The position numbers and the translations under genes were made by a program. The notes under the pieces were generated by a model. That model had not been told where the DNA came from. It saw nothing but the letters and a program-made list of their open reading frames with translations, and made no database searches. Of a stretch of DNA of 64,000 nt, positions 55,207 to 64,000 are shown piece by piece (position 1 is the first letter of the stretch; every line of letters begins with the position of its first letter). Origin of the DNA: an uncultured Sutterella sp. (GTDB lineage: Bacteria; Pseudomonadota; Gammaproteobacteria; Burkholderiales; Burkholderiaceae_F); contig UPZS01000004.1 in NCBI GenBank assembly GCA_900538905.1, positions 37,921 to 101,920 on the forward strand. Reading direction: 5' to 3'.

Positions 55207-55905
55207 ATGACCGAAAAGATTCTTCTTGTCGAAGACGACCCGATGATCGGAGAGGCGGTCGTCAATGCTCTGGCCGATGCTGGCAAAGCGGCTGACTGGG
55301 CCCGCAGCGGTTGGGAAGCCACAGGGTTCCTCTCGGAAAACAAGTACGATGCCGTGCTGCTGGACCTGGGCTTGCCCGGCAAGGACGGCATGAGCGTGTT
55401 GCGTGAGCTGCGCGCCAAGGATTCCGAAACTCCGGTGGTGATTCTGACGGCCCGGGACGGACTGGACGACCGTTTAGCCGGTCTGGATGCGGGGGCTGAT
55501 GACTACGTGGTCAAGCCTTTTCATATGTCCGAAGTGCTGGCAAGGTTGCGCGCCATCGAACGGCGACGCCAGGGTGCGCAGGCCGCAAGCAAGGTGCTCA
55601 CCAACGGAACGATGACGCTCAATTGCGAAACGAAGACCGTGCGCTTGCATGCGCCCGAGGGTGACAAGGAAGTGGCGCTCAGTAAGCGCGAATTTGATCT
55701 GATGGAGGCGCTCATGACGCGACCGGGCGCCATTTTGTCGCGTACCACGCTCGAAGAGCGTCTCTACGGAGACGGCGACATGCCCGAGAGCAATGCTCTG
55801 GAATTCATCATCCACGGCTTGCGCAAAAAGCTCGGTGCAAATGCTATCGGAAACGTCCGTGGTCTGGGATGGATGGTGCACAAGGGACGCGCGGCAGGAC
55901 GATAA
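55207..55905 (+). CDS. Response regulator, OmpR/QseB family
   Basis: A 232-residue DNA-binding regulator: receiver domain with phosphorylation site D53 (LLDLGLPG) and the conserved lysine in VVKPFHM, followed by a winged-helix output domain. Start at ATG 55207 (MTEKILLVEDD). It lacks a clear ribosome site near the start, the only AGGA being in a hairpin loop about 25 bases upstream. The kinase gene follows by three bases. Position behind the BOF genes suggests a QseB-like regulator acting on them. Confidence 0.95.
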   Translation: MTEKILLVEDDPMIGEAVVNALADAGKAADWARSGWEATGFLSENKYDAVLLDLGLPGKDGMSVLRELRAKDSETPVVILTARDGLDDRLAGLDAGADDYVVKPFHMSEVLARLRAIERRRQGAQAASKVLTNGTMTLNCETKTVRLHAPEGDKEVALSKREFDLMEALMTRPGAILSRTTLEERLYGDGDMPESNALEFIIHGLRKKLGANAIGNVRGLGWMVHKGRAAGR

Positions 55906-55908
55906 CTT

Positions 55909-57375
55909 ATGATTTTCAGAAAACATTCGCTTCTAAAGCGAGTGACGCTTTGGTGTGCGGGCACGCTTGCCGTGTTTTCGCTCATCACGGCGGCCGCGAG
56001 TTTTGCCATTGGTTACGAAGAGGCCAAAGACCGTCAGGATGACATCCTCAAGGAAGTGGTGGGGATGCTCTCACGCGACATCGTGCAGCAGCGTCAGCGC
56101 AACAAAATTCAGGAACTCACTCTCGGGGGGTTTTACGGCCCCGGCTCGGACAAAGGTGAGACGTTGCCGCAGTACGGTGCGCTCACCATGGACGACGATG
56201 TTTTTGAGGACCATTTTCAACTTGACGACGACAGCAAGGACGCCGTGGTGCAGGCCGGTGAAACGGTTTTGGTGCGCATGCTGCACAAAAAAGGTCGAGC
56301 TCTGACCGTTACCTTTCGGCAATCCTATTCAAATGGCGCTCATACGGCGGAATTTGCCGGTGACAAGTATCGTTTTTATTTGAGAACGCTTTCCGACGGC
56401 ACGCATGTGGCTGCCGCTCAGCGGCTAAGCGAGCGCAACGAAGAAATTCTGGTGAGAGCGCTTACCGCAGCCGCTCCCATTCTGATACTGACGCCCGTGA
56501 TGCTGCTGGTTTTGATTTTGGTGCTTTGGCACGGGTTAAAGCCGGTGCAGCAGCTCGTTAAAGAGATTCAGGAGCGCAAGGCCGATGACTTGAGCTCGCT
56601 TTCCTACGAAGGCCTGCCCGAAGAACTCGAGCGCATCATGACAGCTGTCAACGATATGTTCGCTCGCGTGGAGGAACTTCGAGGACGCGAGACACGGTTT
56701 GTTGCCGATGCGGCTCATGAACTGCGCAGTCCAGTCACGGCCTTGAGTCTGCAGGTCGATCGTTTGAGCAACATGCCGATGTCCGAGCAGGCGAAACAAA
56801 CCGTAGCGGATATCCGAGCGGGCATCGCGCGTCTCGCTAATCTCATCAGTCAGTTGTTGACGCTCAAACGCGTGCAGGCCGGACAGGAAAAGGCCGTCGA
56901 CGGCCCGCAAACGGCGCAGTGTCTCAAGGTGGTGACTTCGGTCGTTGAAGATATTTATTGGGAGGCCGAAAGCAAGGAGATTGCCGTTGAGGTGGCAGGG
57001 TTTGACACCAACGAAGCACAAAGCGCCTGTGCGGCGATGCCCGAAGCTTCGCTTTTCTGTCTCGTGCGAAATCTCGTGCACAACGCCGTGCACTATGTTC
57101 CGCAGGGCGGCAGTGTGACGATTGCTTTCCGTCAGACGGGTGATCGCCTCAGTTTGTGTGTGGCCGACAACGGCCCTGGGATTCCTGAGGCCGAGCGAGG
57201 CCGTGTCTTTGACCCGTTTTACCGTGTTTTGGGAACGCAACAGACCGGAACCGGACTGGGACTGGCCATTTGCAAGACAATTGCGGATCGCTATGGCTGT
57301 ACCATTGCGCTTGACTGGACCGATTTTCAGGCACAAAAGGGGTTGAGCGTGACGGTGGATATGCCGAAGGCCTAG
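55909..57375 (+). CDS. Sensor histidine kinase, QseC-like
   Basis: A 488-residue inner-membrane kinase partnered with the preceding regulator. Helix one at about 13-35, a periplasmic sensor region (about 36-185), helix two at about 186-208, then the dimerisation/phosphoacceptor domain with H270 in FVADAAHELRSPVTAL, and an ATPase domain with N, G1 (VADNGPGIP) and G2 (GTGLGLAI) boxes. The sensory signal is unknown. It is followed by a strong terminator shared with the convergent SulP gene. Confidence 0.95.
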   Translation: MIFRKHSLLKRVTLWCAGTLAVFSLITAAASFAIGYEEAKDRQDDILKEVVGMLSRDIVQQRQRNKIQELTLGGFYGPGSDKGETLPQYGALTMDDDVFEDHFQLDDDSKDAVVQAGETVLVRMLHKKGRALTVTFRQSYSNGAHTAEFAGDKYRFYLRTLSDGTHVAAAQRLSERNEEILVRALTAAAPILILTPVMLLVLILVLWHGLKPVQQLVKEIQERKADDLSSLSYEGLPEELERIMTAVNDMFARVEELRGRETRFVADAAHELRSPVTALSLQVDRLSNMPMSEQAKQTVADIRAGIARLANLISQLLTLKRVQAGQEKAVDGPQTAQCLKVVTSVVEDIYWEAESKEIAVEVAGFDTNEAQSACAAMPEASLFCLVRNLVHNAVHYVPQGGSVTIAFRQTGDRLSLCVADNGPGIPEAERGRVFDPFYRVLGTQQTGTGLGLAICKTIADRYGCTIALDWTDFQAQKGLSVTVDMPKA

Positions 57376-57376
57376 C

Positions 57377-57411
57377 AAAAAGGCCTTGAGCGGAAAGCTT
57401 CAAGGCCTTTT
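57377..57411. terminator. Bidirectional terminator between the kinase and SulP genes
   Basis: AAAAAGGCCTTGA pairs with TCAAGGCCTTTT (57377-57389 with 57400-57411), giving A-runs and T-runs on both sides. Confidence 0.85.
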
Positions 57412-57433
57412 GGAAAACGGAACGACGAAACGG

Positions 57434-59170
57434 TCATACGATGGGTTTGCCGCTCGTTTCCTTCTTTTCGATTTCGGCAAGCAGCTCGCGCGCGCGGTGC
57501 TGAGCAAACTCAATATTGGGCACGAAATTGGCACCGAGGCTCTGAGCAATGCCTGTTCGTTGCAGCTGGCGCTGTGGGTGGCCTGAGGCGCCGGCGATGA
57601 TGAGCTCGTGATTGCGGCGCTTCAGTGCACGCATGAAGACCTGCAGGATGTCCATTGCCGAGTTGTCAATGTTGAGCAAATCGGTGCAGTCGAGGATCAC
57701 GACCTTGGCTGCATCGGGCGCTGTGATGCGCTTGGGATCGGTAACGTCTTCGAGCTTACTGACGGAACCGAAGAAAAGTGCGCCGGTGAGCTTCCAGCAT
57801 TCCACCGTTTCGGGCATGTCGAAGGGCAGCGTTTGACGCGTGACGCGGGTGAGCGTGTTCATGCGGTAGATGAAGAAAACGCAGGAGACCAACAGGCCGA
57901 CTTCAACGGCGACCGTGAGGTCGAAAATCACCGTCAGGAGGAACGTTGTGATCAGCGTGGCCTTGTAGCTCATCGTCATCTGGCGCAGGCGTGAGAATTC
58001 ACGCCAGTTGCCCATATTCCACGCAACAAAGAACAGGATTGCAGCCAGTGCCGCCAGGGGGATGTCGCCTGCTAAGGGAGCGGCGGCCAGAATCACGACC
58101 AAAAGCGTGAGGGCGTGCACGATGCCCGCAACAGGGCTGGCCGCGCCGCTCTTGATGTTGGTGACGGTTCGCGCAATGGTGCCGGTGGCCGGAATGCCGC
58201 CGAAGAAAGGTACGACGAAGTTGGCCACGCCCTGGCCCATCAATTCCTGATTGGGGTCGTGACGATCGTCGGTCATGGCATCTGCGACGCGGGCACACAA
58301 CAAACTTTCAATGGCGCCCAGCAACGCGATCGTGATCATCGGGCCGATCAGATGCTTGAAGGCTTCCCAGGAAAAGTCGGGTAGCGTCAGATCGGGAAGC
58401 TTCTGCGGAATCCCGCCGAACTTTGTACCGATGGTTTCAACCGGAAGATTGAAGACGGAGACCACAACGGTGGAAGCCACGAGCACGACCACGGTGCCAG
58501 GCAGATGCGCCATCCAACGTTTCCAGGGCGCGCCGCCCATGACGTAACCCTTGGGCCAGAACTTGACGATGAGAAAACTCACGAGAGCCAGACCGAACGC
58601 ATAAGGGTTAAAGGTATCAATGTGCGCGTAAAGAGTCTGAATTTGATGGAAAAAGTCCGCCGGCATTTTCTCGATTGTCAGTCCCAAGAAGTCTTTGACT
58701 TGACTCAGGCCGATCAATACGGCAATACCGTTCGTAAAGCCGATGACGATGGAGACGGGGATGAAGCGAATGAAGCTGCCGAGCTTAAAGAGCCCCATTA
58801 AAAATAGAATGACGCCCGAACCGATGGTGGCCAGCAACAGGTTGCCCAGACCGTAGTTGGCGATGATGCCGTAGATGATAACGATGAAAGCGCCCGCGGG
58901 GCCGCCGATTTGCACACGGCAACCGCCCAGGAGTGAAATCAGAAAGCCTGCAATGATGGCCGTATAGATGCCGGCTTCGGGCGGTACGCCCGAGGCGATA
59001 CCGAAAGCCATGGCAAGTGGCAAAGCCACCATGCCGACCGTCAAACCGGCGCTGATGTCGCGCGTGAGCATCCGCGTGTTGTAGTGGCGGAGCGCATCCA
59101 ACGTGACGGGATGAAAGCGTTGAACGGGCAGACTGCCCAGGAATGCTTTGGCGGAAGAAACGAACGACAT
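57434..59170 (-). CDS. SulP family inorganic anion transporter with STAS domain
   Basis: A 578-residue SLC26/SulP permease. The membrane part (about 35-430) has roughly 10-14 helices with the family's GxPPEAGIYTAI and GGPAGAF segments, and a cytoplasmic STAS domain lies at about 450-560. Substrates of bacterial members include sulfate, bicarbonate and dicarboxylates; which one is moved here is not visible. No carbonic anhydrase is fused or adjacent, and no sulfate-assimilation genes are near. Confidence 0.92.
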   Translation of the reverse strand: MSFVSSAKAFLGSLPVQRFHPVTLDALRHYNTRMLTRDISAGLTVGMVALPLAMAFGIASGVPPEAGIYTAIIAGFLISLLGGCRVQIGGPAGAFIVIIYGIIANYGLGNLLLATIGSGVILFLMGLFKLGSFIRFIPVSIVIGFTNGIAVLIGLSQVKDFLGLTIEKMPADFFHQIQTLYAHIDTFNPYAFGLALVSFLIVKFWPKGYVMGGAPWKRWMAHLPGTVVVLVASTVVVSVFNLPVETIGTKFGGIPQKLPDLTLPDFSWEAFKHLIGPMITIALLGAIESLLCARVADAMTDDRHDPNQELMGQGVANFVVPFFGGIPATGTIARTVTNIKSGAASPVAGIVHALTLLVVILAAAPLAGDIPLAALAAILFFVAWNMGNWREFSRLRQMTMSYKATLITTFLLTVIFDLTVAVEVGLLVSCVFFIYRMNTLTRVTRQTLPFDMPETVECWKLTGALFFGSVSKLEDVTDPKRITAPDAAKVVILDCTDLLNIDNSAMDILQVFMRALKRRNHELIIAGASGHPQRQLQRTGIAQSLGANFVPNIEFAQHRARELLAEIEKKETSGKPIV

Positions 59171-59352
59171 GGTAAAAACAAAGACGTCGGTTCTCGGTCG
59201 CAGGCGTTAGGCCGGCTTGTGCCTTGGTCGAACAAGTCAGTCTGCGTCAGTTGGGCCGGGAGATTTCGAGAGAGCGTAAATTGTAAGCACGGCGACGCCG
59301 CGCAAACATGCGGATTAACGAGAAGTCTAAAGAGCGATGCGGCAAAGAACAA

Positions 59353-59387
59353 ACGACCGGAGGGAAATTTCGTTTCCGTCCGGTCGT
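59353..59387 (-). terminator. Terminator after anmK
   Basis: ACGACCGGA pairs with TCCGGTCGT (59353-59361 with 59379-59387), with an inner GGAAA/TTTCC stem; on the minus strand TTGTTCTTT follows. Confidence 0.8.
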
Positions 59388-59418
59388 TGGTCTTCGATTA
59401 ACTGAATCGGTCGGGTGA

Positions 59419-60528
59419 TCAGTGCGGATAGAGCGCGCCGAGCAGACGAGCGCCGGAGGCGTTGGTCACTTCGGGAAGATTGCCGGGTTTCTTCTGCAGG
59501 AAGGCCCATGCAAGCCAAGCAAAGGCCATCGCTTCGACGTGCATCGGGTCAACACCGAGAGCCGAGGTCGAGCGCACGTAAATGGTGTCGCCGGCACATT
59601 CGCGGATGCACTGAGCAAGCGCACCGTTCAAGGCGCCGCCTCCGCACAGGTAGATTTCTTCGGTGCGGCCGGCAAACTTCTTGATGGCGTCGGTGATCGT
59701 ACGGGCCGTGAGCATCACAAGAGTGGCCTGCACATCGGCGGGTTCCAGCGTGCCGAATTCGGCGAGCTGAGATTCAAGCCATTCGAGGTTGAAGTGTTCG
59801 CGGCCGGTGCTCTTGGGGGGCTGACGGTCGAAGTAGGGGTCCGAGAGGAGTTTGGCGAGCAGATCGTCGTGCACGCGCCCCGTTGCGCCCCAGGCCCCGT
59901 TCGTGTCGTAGGGGCGGGCAATGTGTTTGCGGCACCAGGCGTCCAGAAGAATATTGCCCGGACCGCAGTCAAAGCCGATGATCTTGCCGTAGCCGCGGCG
60001 CGGCGGCAGGAACGTGACATTGGCAATGCCGCCGATGTTAACGACCGAGCGGGCAACTTCGCCCATGAAAACCTGACGGTGGAAAGCGGGCACAAGCGGA
60101 GCGCCTTCGCCGCCGGCAGCGATGTCACGGCTGCGGAAATCGCTTACGACGTCAAGGCCCGACAGCTCTGCGACGAGTGCCGGGTTGTTGAGTTGCAATG
60201 TCCAGCCTTGTTCGGGACGATGTCGAATCGTCTGGCCGTGAATGCCGACGGCGGCCACGTCCTTTCGGCCGATGTCGGCTACGTCGAGCAACTCATTGAT
60301 GCAATATACGTAGAACTTACCCAGTTCGACGGAAGCGACTCCCATGCGATCAATTTCATTATCGCCGGGCTGGCATAGCGCCAGAAGCTTTTCCTTGAGC
60401 GGCTTAGGAAATTCGATGTGGTGATGGCCGATCAGACGCGGTCCCACCCCGGAAAAATCGACGGCGACGGCATCTACGCCGTCAAGACTGGTTCCCGACA
60501 TTAAACCCAGGGTCACTGTCTTGGCCAT
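59419..60528 (-). CDS. anmK: Anhydro-N-acetylmuramic acid kinase
   Basis: Converts 1,6-anhydro-MurNAc, a product of peptidoglycan turnover, to MurNAc 6-phosphate. The start LGLMSGTSLDGVDAVAVD is diagnostic, and NIGGIANVTFLP and CGGGALNG are further ATP-site blocks. Length 369 is normal. It lies 39 bases downstream of the M23 endopeptidase gene, forming a cell-wall hydrolysis and recycling pair. Terminator at 59353-59387. Confidence 0.97.
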   Translation of the reverse strand: MAKTVTLGLMSGTSLDGVDAVAVDFSGVGPRLIGHHHIEFPKPLKEKLLALCQPGDNEIDRMGVASVELGKFYVYCINELLDVADIGRKDVAAVGIHGQTIRHRPEQGWTLQLNNPALVAELSGLDVVSDFRSRDIAAGGEGAPLVPAFHRQVFMGEVARSVVNIGGIANVTFLPPRRGYGKIIGFDCGPGNILLDAWCRKHIARPYDTNGAWGATGRVHDDLLAKLLSDPYFDRQPPKSTGREHFNLEWLESQLAEFGTLEPADVQATLVMLTARTITDAIKKFAGRTEEIYLCGGGALNGALAQCIRECAGDTIYVRSTSALGVDPMHVEAMAFAWLAWAFLQKKPGNLPEVTNASGARLLGALYPH

Positions 60529-60567
60529 GGTTGAAAATCTCCGATTTGGTTTGGGAAAGGGGGTATT

Positions 60568-61998
60568 TTAGTTCGTTTGAGAAACGGCGTTCTTGTCGAC
60601 AAGACTGCTCACTTGCAACTTTTGCAGGCGTGCCAGTTTGGCGCGCAGCGGAGCGATGAGCACTTCCATCTGTGCAAATTGGTATGGGGTGAGCGTCTTG
60701 GTGTCCGGCAGGCGCACGGTCATCGGATTGATCTGCACATTGCCGAACTTCAGTTCGTAGTGCAGGTGCGGTCCCGTTGCCAGTCCCGTCTGGCCAACAC
60801 GGCCAATCACTTCGCCGTATTTGACCTTTGTACCCTTTTTGACGTGCGGATCTATGGAGGAGAGGTGCGCGTATAGCGTCAGGATACCCGGGCCGTGCGC
60901 GATGCGGATGTAGTTGCCGTAACCGGTACCGACGCCAGCAAATTCCACGGTGCCGTCAGCCGCGGCGCGCACCACGGCGCCCCAGGGGGCGCGGAAATCC
61001 GTACCCAGGTGAGGACGCAAAACACCCGTCACGGGGTGGCGGCGCATGGGAGAAAATTCGCTCGTTACGCTTTGTACGTCCAGTGGCACGCGCATGAACG
61101 TACGGCGAGAGATGTTGCCTTCGGCATCGTAGAAATTGCCGCCGGCATTGTCGTTGTCAAAGCGAAAGAGTTCGGTTGTTTTTCCGTCATGATCGAGCTG
61201 CATAGCCAACAATCGGCCATGGCGCACGAAGCTGCCTTCGGCGAACTTCGTTTCATAGATCAGCCGGAAGGCGTCGCCGCGCTGCAACTGGCTGACGATG
61301 TCTCGATCAAAGTCAAACGCTGAGTGCATCTGCTCGACGATCTTGGCGGGAACGCCGGCGTTTAAGAGACTCGCATCGGGTGAACTCGACACGACGCCGT
61401 TGGCCATGGTGAGTTCGGTGTCATATTCGTAAGGCGTTGTGTTGGCCTGAAAGCCTCTTGCCGTGCGACGTACTTCCAAACGAGAGCCTTTGCCGGAAAT
61501 GTCACTGTCGGTATAAAGGCGCAGCTCTTCAAGTTTGCCGTCTTCACCGGCCACGGCTGTCACAAACTGGCCCTGCTTGGGATAGACGAGAGCCTGTGTT
61601 ATGGGATTGCGAATGATGAAGTCGCGCGCCTGCGTGTCCTTGATCTGCAGACGAGCCAGAAGCGAAGTGAGCGTTTCGGCTTCGCGTACAAAGATTTCGT
61701 GCGAAATCGGATCGGTGACGGCTTCAATGGCTGCCATTTGGCCTCTCAAGTCGGGAAGACGCACTGGTTCGACTGTGAGTGTACGAACGGGCGAAGCCGT
61801 GAGTGTCTCGCTCGGAATCGAGTAGTAAAGAGCGGCTGTGGCCCCGATCGGAAGCACACAGAAGAGGCCAAGCGCAACCAAATAGGTGCGAGTGACGCCG
61901 CCACCGCCCACTTGGGACAGACGCCGAGAGCGAGCGAGATCAATGACGCCTTTGCCAAGACGTCGCAATTCTTTACCGACAATAAGCTGAGAGGTCAT
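60568..61998 (-). CDS. M23 family murein endopeptidase (MepM-like)
   Basis: Membrane-anchored periplasmic peptidoglycan peptidase, 476 residues. A short cytoplasmic head is followed by one membrane helix (about 38-60), a LysM/opacity-like linker (about 100-290), and the zinc LytM domain with H330-x3-D334 and H411-x-H413, all ligands present. It probably cuts cross-bridges, opening the wall for growth, as MepM does. No clear ribosome site precedes the ATG at 61998. It shares a transcript with anmK and is divergent from tyrS. Confidence 0.93.
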   Translation of the reverse strand: MTSQLIVGKELRRLGKGVIDLARSRRLSQVGGGGVTRTYLVALGLFCVLPIGATAALYYSIPSETLTASPVRTLTVEPVRLPDLRGQMAAIEAVTDPISHEIFVREAETLTSLLARLQIKDTQARDFIIRNPITQALVYPKQGQFVTAVAGEDGKLEELRLYTDSDISGKGSRLEVRRTARGFQANTTPYEYDTELTMANGVVSSSPDASLLNAGVPAKIVEQMHSAFDFDRDIVSQLQRGDAFRLIYETKFAEGSFVRHGRLLAMQLDHDGKTTELFRFDNDNAGGNFYDAEGNISRRTFMRVPLDVQSVTSEFSPMRRHPVTGVLRPHLGTDFRAPWGAVVRAAADGTVEFAGVGTGYGNYIRIAHGPGILTLYAHLSSIDPHVKKGTKVKYGEVIGRVGQTGLATGPHLHYELKFGNVQINPMTVRLPDTKTLTPYQFAQMEVLIAPLRAKLARLQKLQVSSLVDKNAVSQTN

Positions 61999-62255
61999 TT
62001 AGAAGGAGAAGCTGAACCGACAGTGCTTTTTGACGTCCATTTTGCACGGTTGCACCAAACCAAACTGACATTTTAGATTGATCGTTCAACGCTGTCTGAA
62101 AATGAAAAAAGAATTTGCATTTCGGACAAGCCGTTTCAGGCTTGCGTTGCGAGCTGTCTGAGCTTGATTCTTTGCCGTTCGGTACAATATCGCTCCGTTT
62201 GCTGCGAATGTGTCGCAGCCGTTGAATGAAAAAGCTTTTTGGGAATTCCATACCG

Positions 62256-63509
62256 ATGTCTGTTGAATCCGCCCGTACCGAAGAAAAGAAATACGAAGTC
62301 ACGCCCGAAATCAAGGAGGCAATGGCCACGATTGCCCGCGGTACCGACACGCTTTTGATCGAAAGCGAATTGGAGCAGAAGCTGGCCCGCGCCAAAGCGA
62401 CCGGCACCAAGCTGCGCTGCAAGCTCGGTCTGGATCCCACGGCACCTGACATTCACGTCGGTCACACGGTTGTGCTCAATAAGCTTCGTCAGCTGCAGGA
62501 TCTCGGCCACACGGTGATTTTCCTGATCGGCGACTTTACGGCAGCCATCGGCGATCCGACCGGCCGCAACACGACCCGTCCGCCGCTGTCGCCCGAGCAG
62601 ATCAAGGTTAACGCTGAGACCTATCTCGAGCAGGCCGCTCACGTCATTGACATTGAAAAGGCCGAAGTGCGCTGGAATTCCGAATGGTGCAACCAGTTGG
62701 GGGCGACGGGCCTCATTCAGCTTGCCAGCCGCTATACGGTGGCTCGACTGCTTGAGCGTGACGACTTTGCCAAGCGTTTTTCCGAACAGCTTCCGATTGC
62801 CGTGCACGAATTGATTTACCCCCTGATGCAGGGTTACGACTCGGTGGCGCTTCATGCCGATCTGGAACTCGGCGGTTCCGATCAGCGCTTTAACCTGCTC
62901 GTCGGCCGCGAACTGCAGCGTCAGTACGGCCAGGAACCGCAGTGCATCCTGACGATGCCTTTGCTGGTGGGCTTGGACGGCGTCAACAAAATGAGCAAGT
63001 CCAAGCACAACTACATCGGCATCACGGAAACCGCCGATGAGATGTTCGGCAAGGTGATGAGCATTTCCGATACGCTCATGTGGGATTGGTACAACCTGCT
63101 GAGCCTAAAGAGCAACGCTGCGATTGCCGAACTCAAGAGTGAGTGCGAAAACGGCCGCAATCCGCGCGACGCCAAGGTGCTGCTTGCCAAGGAAATCGTG
63201 GCGCGCTTTCACGACGACAAAGCGGCCGATGCAGCCGAAGCCGAATTTAACAATCGCTTCCGCGCCGGTGCCGTGCCTTCGGACATCCCTGAAGTCAATG
63301 TTGCCGCTCCCGACGGAGAAATCGGCATTGCCCGTCTCATCAAGGAAGCCGGTCTGTGCCCGAGCACGGGTGAAGCCAACCGCAACATTGATCAGGGGGG
63401 TGTCCGTCTGGAAGGCGAACGCATTTCCGATCGCGGTCTCAAGGTAAAGCCCGGTACCTACACGTTGCAGGTCGGCAAGCGCCGCTGGGCTAAGGTCACG
63501 GTGAGTTAA
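62256..63509 (+). CDS. tyrS: Tyrosyl-tRNA synthetase
   Basis: Charges tRNA-Tyr. Class I motifs are HVGH (residues 67-70) and KMSKSKH (near 247); a C-terminal S4-like RNA-binding domain is at about 350-417. I start at ATG 62256 ([10 protein letters not shown], 417 residues), which has GGGA upstream; an ATG at 62226 would add ten residues. dtd, which hydrolyses mischarged D-Tyr-tRNA, begins three bases after the stop. Confidence 0.97.
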   Translation: MSVESARTEEKKYEVTPEIKEAMATIARGTDTLLIESELEQKLARAKATGTKLRCKLGLDPTAPDIHVGHTVVLNKLRQLQDLGHTVIFLIGDFTAAIGDPTGRNTTRPPLSPEQIKVNAETYLEQAAHVIDIEKAEVRWNSEWCNQLGATGLIQLASRYTVARLLERDDFAKRFSEQLPIAVHELIYPLMQGYDSVALHADLELGGSDQRFNLLVGRELQRQYGQEPQCILTMPLLVGLDGVNKMSKSKHNYIGITETADEMFGKVMSISDTLMWDWYNLLSLKSNAAIAELKSECENGRNPRDAKVLLAKEIVARFHDDKAADAAEAEFNNRFRAGAVPSDIPEVNVAAPDGEIGIARLIKEAGLCPSTGEANRNIDQGGVRLEGERISDRGLKVKPGTYTLQVGKRRWAKVTVS

Positions 63510-63512
63510 AAA

Positions 63513-63950
63513 ATGATCGCGTTGTTGCAGCGCGTGGCGCAGGCTGGCGTGACAGTCGACGGGAAAACCGTGGGTGAAGTCGGTCGCGGCCTGTGCATAC
63601 TTGTCTGCGCCGTCAAAGGAGATACCGAAGAAAAAGCTCGCGCGTTGGCGCAGAAAGTGTTGCGCTATCGTATTTTTGAGGATGATGCCGGCAAGATGAA
63701 CCGTTCGGTATCGGATATCTCAGGGGAATTGCTGCTCGTTTCGCAATTTACGCTTGCTGCTGACACCAGCCGCGGCAACCGTCCGAGCTTTACGCCCGCG
63801 GCTGCTCCCGAAGACGGAAAGCGCCTCTTTGACATTTTTGTCGAAGAATGTGCAGCTTCCGGGCTGAAGACTGCGACAGGCATTTTCGGAGCGCACATGG
63901 TCGTTAATATCGTCAACGACGGACCGGTAACTATATGGCTTGAGAACTAA
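63513..63950 (+). CDS. dtd: D-aminoacyl-tRNA deacylase
   Basis: Removes D-amino acids, such as D-tyrosine, from mischarged tRNAs. The active-site motifs are SQFTLAAD in the middle and the NDGPVTIWL block with G137-P138 near the C-terminus (145 residues, normal length). It is in one operon with tyrS, an arrangement that fits its proofreading of D-Tyr-tRNA. The last 50 bases of the window after it show nothing I can assign. Confidence 0.97.
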   Translation: MIALLQRVAQAGVTVDGKTVGEVGRGLCILVCAVKGDTEEKARALAQKVLRYRIFEDDAGKMNRSVSDISGELLLVSQFTLAADTSRGNRPSFTPAAAPEDGKRLFDIFVEECAASGLKTATGIFGAHMVVNIVNDGPVTIWLEN

Positions 63951-64000
63951 GAGCCGCAAAATCTGCTTTGTACGGAAAGACTTCCGAGTTCCCCGAGGCA

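Overview
The window looks like ordinary chromosome of an anaerobic or microaerophilic betaproteobacterium. The best guess is order Burkholderiales, family Sutterellaceae (Sutterella or Parasutterella type). This rests on Burkholderiales-style neighbourhoods (metG near mrp, nadK-recN, nrdR-ribD-ribE, ribH-nusB-thiL-pgpA-pncC-pyrF), a GlnRS of the beta/gamma-proteobacterial kind, and genes for respiration on dicarboxylates. The taxon is an inference; no 16S gene is present. There is no tRNA, CRISPR array, prophage or insertion sequence that I can see. Genes are dense on both strands, with many strong rho-independent terminators.

Layout. 1-3.6 kb: 3' end of a DcuC-type C4-dicarboxylate transporter, a cyclase-family hydrolase, metG. 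3.8-13.7 kb: rtcB, mrp, recN-nadK, a thioredoxin-reductase-like ferredoxin-NADP reductase, BepA-type protease, moaC, azlCD. 13.7-19.1 kb: a glnS with a roughly 100-residue insertion in its catalytic core, then a periplasmic fumarate-reductase-like flavoprotein, a small FMN-binding carrier and the flavin transferase ApbE. 19.2-21.8 kb: a cytosine-deaminase-like amidohydrolase, pyrE and a radical SAM protein behind a clear sigma-70 promoter. 22-28.3 kb: glyA, nrdR, ribD, ribE, an old-yellow-enzyme gene, an unknown membrane protein, ribH, nusB. 28.4-34.9 kb: thiL, pgpA, pncC, psiE, a flavin-reductase-like gene, pyrF with an attenuator-like leader, a secreted esterase, a U32 peptidase-family gene. 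35-36.9 kb: an AlbA_2/winged-helix regulator with an array of operator-like repeats in its promoter. 37-46.3 kb: groES-groEL with a sigma-32-type promoter, two EamA transporters flanking a PBP4-type carboxypeptidase, hemL-dsbD. 46.4-53.9 kb: a very large SNF2-family ATPase, the RNase P RNA, an NDP-forming acyl-CoA synthetase, dsbC. 54-57.4 kb: two tandem BOF-family secreted proteins and a QseBC-like two-component system. 57.4-64 kb: a SulP transporter, anmK and an M23 peptidase, tyrS and dtd.

How it fits together. Fumarate respiration is the clearest theme: a dicarboxylate transporter, a highly codon-biased periplasmic flavoprotein that keeps the fumarate reductase active-site residues but has no haem domain, a separate flavinylated electron carrier and the enzyme that attaches its FMN. 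Flavin supply (ribD, ribE, ribH) and flavin enzymes are abundant nearby. HemL, DsbD and DsbC supply haem and thiol chemistry used in cytochrome c and envelope protein maturation.

The points most worth a second look are the GlnRS insertion, the operator array in front of the AlbA_2 regulator, the split flavocytochrome module, the replacement of the usual ribBA position by an old-yellow-enzyme gene, and a terminator-like hairpin in the pyrF leader.
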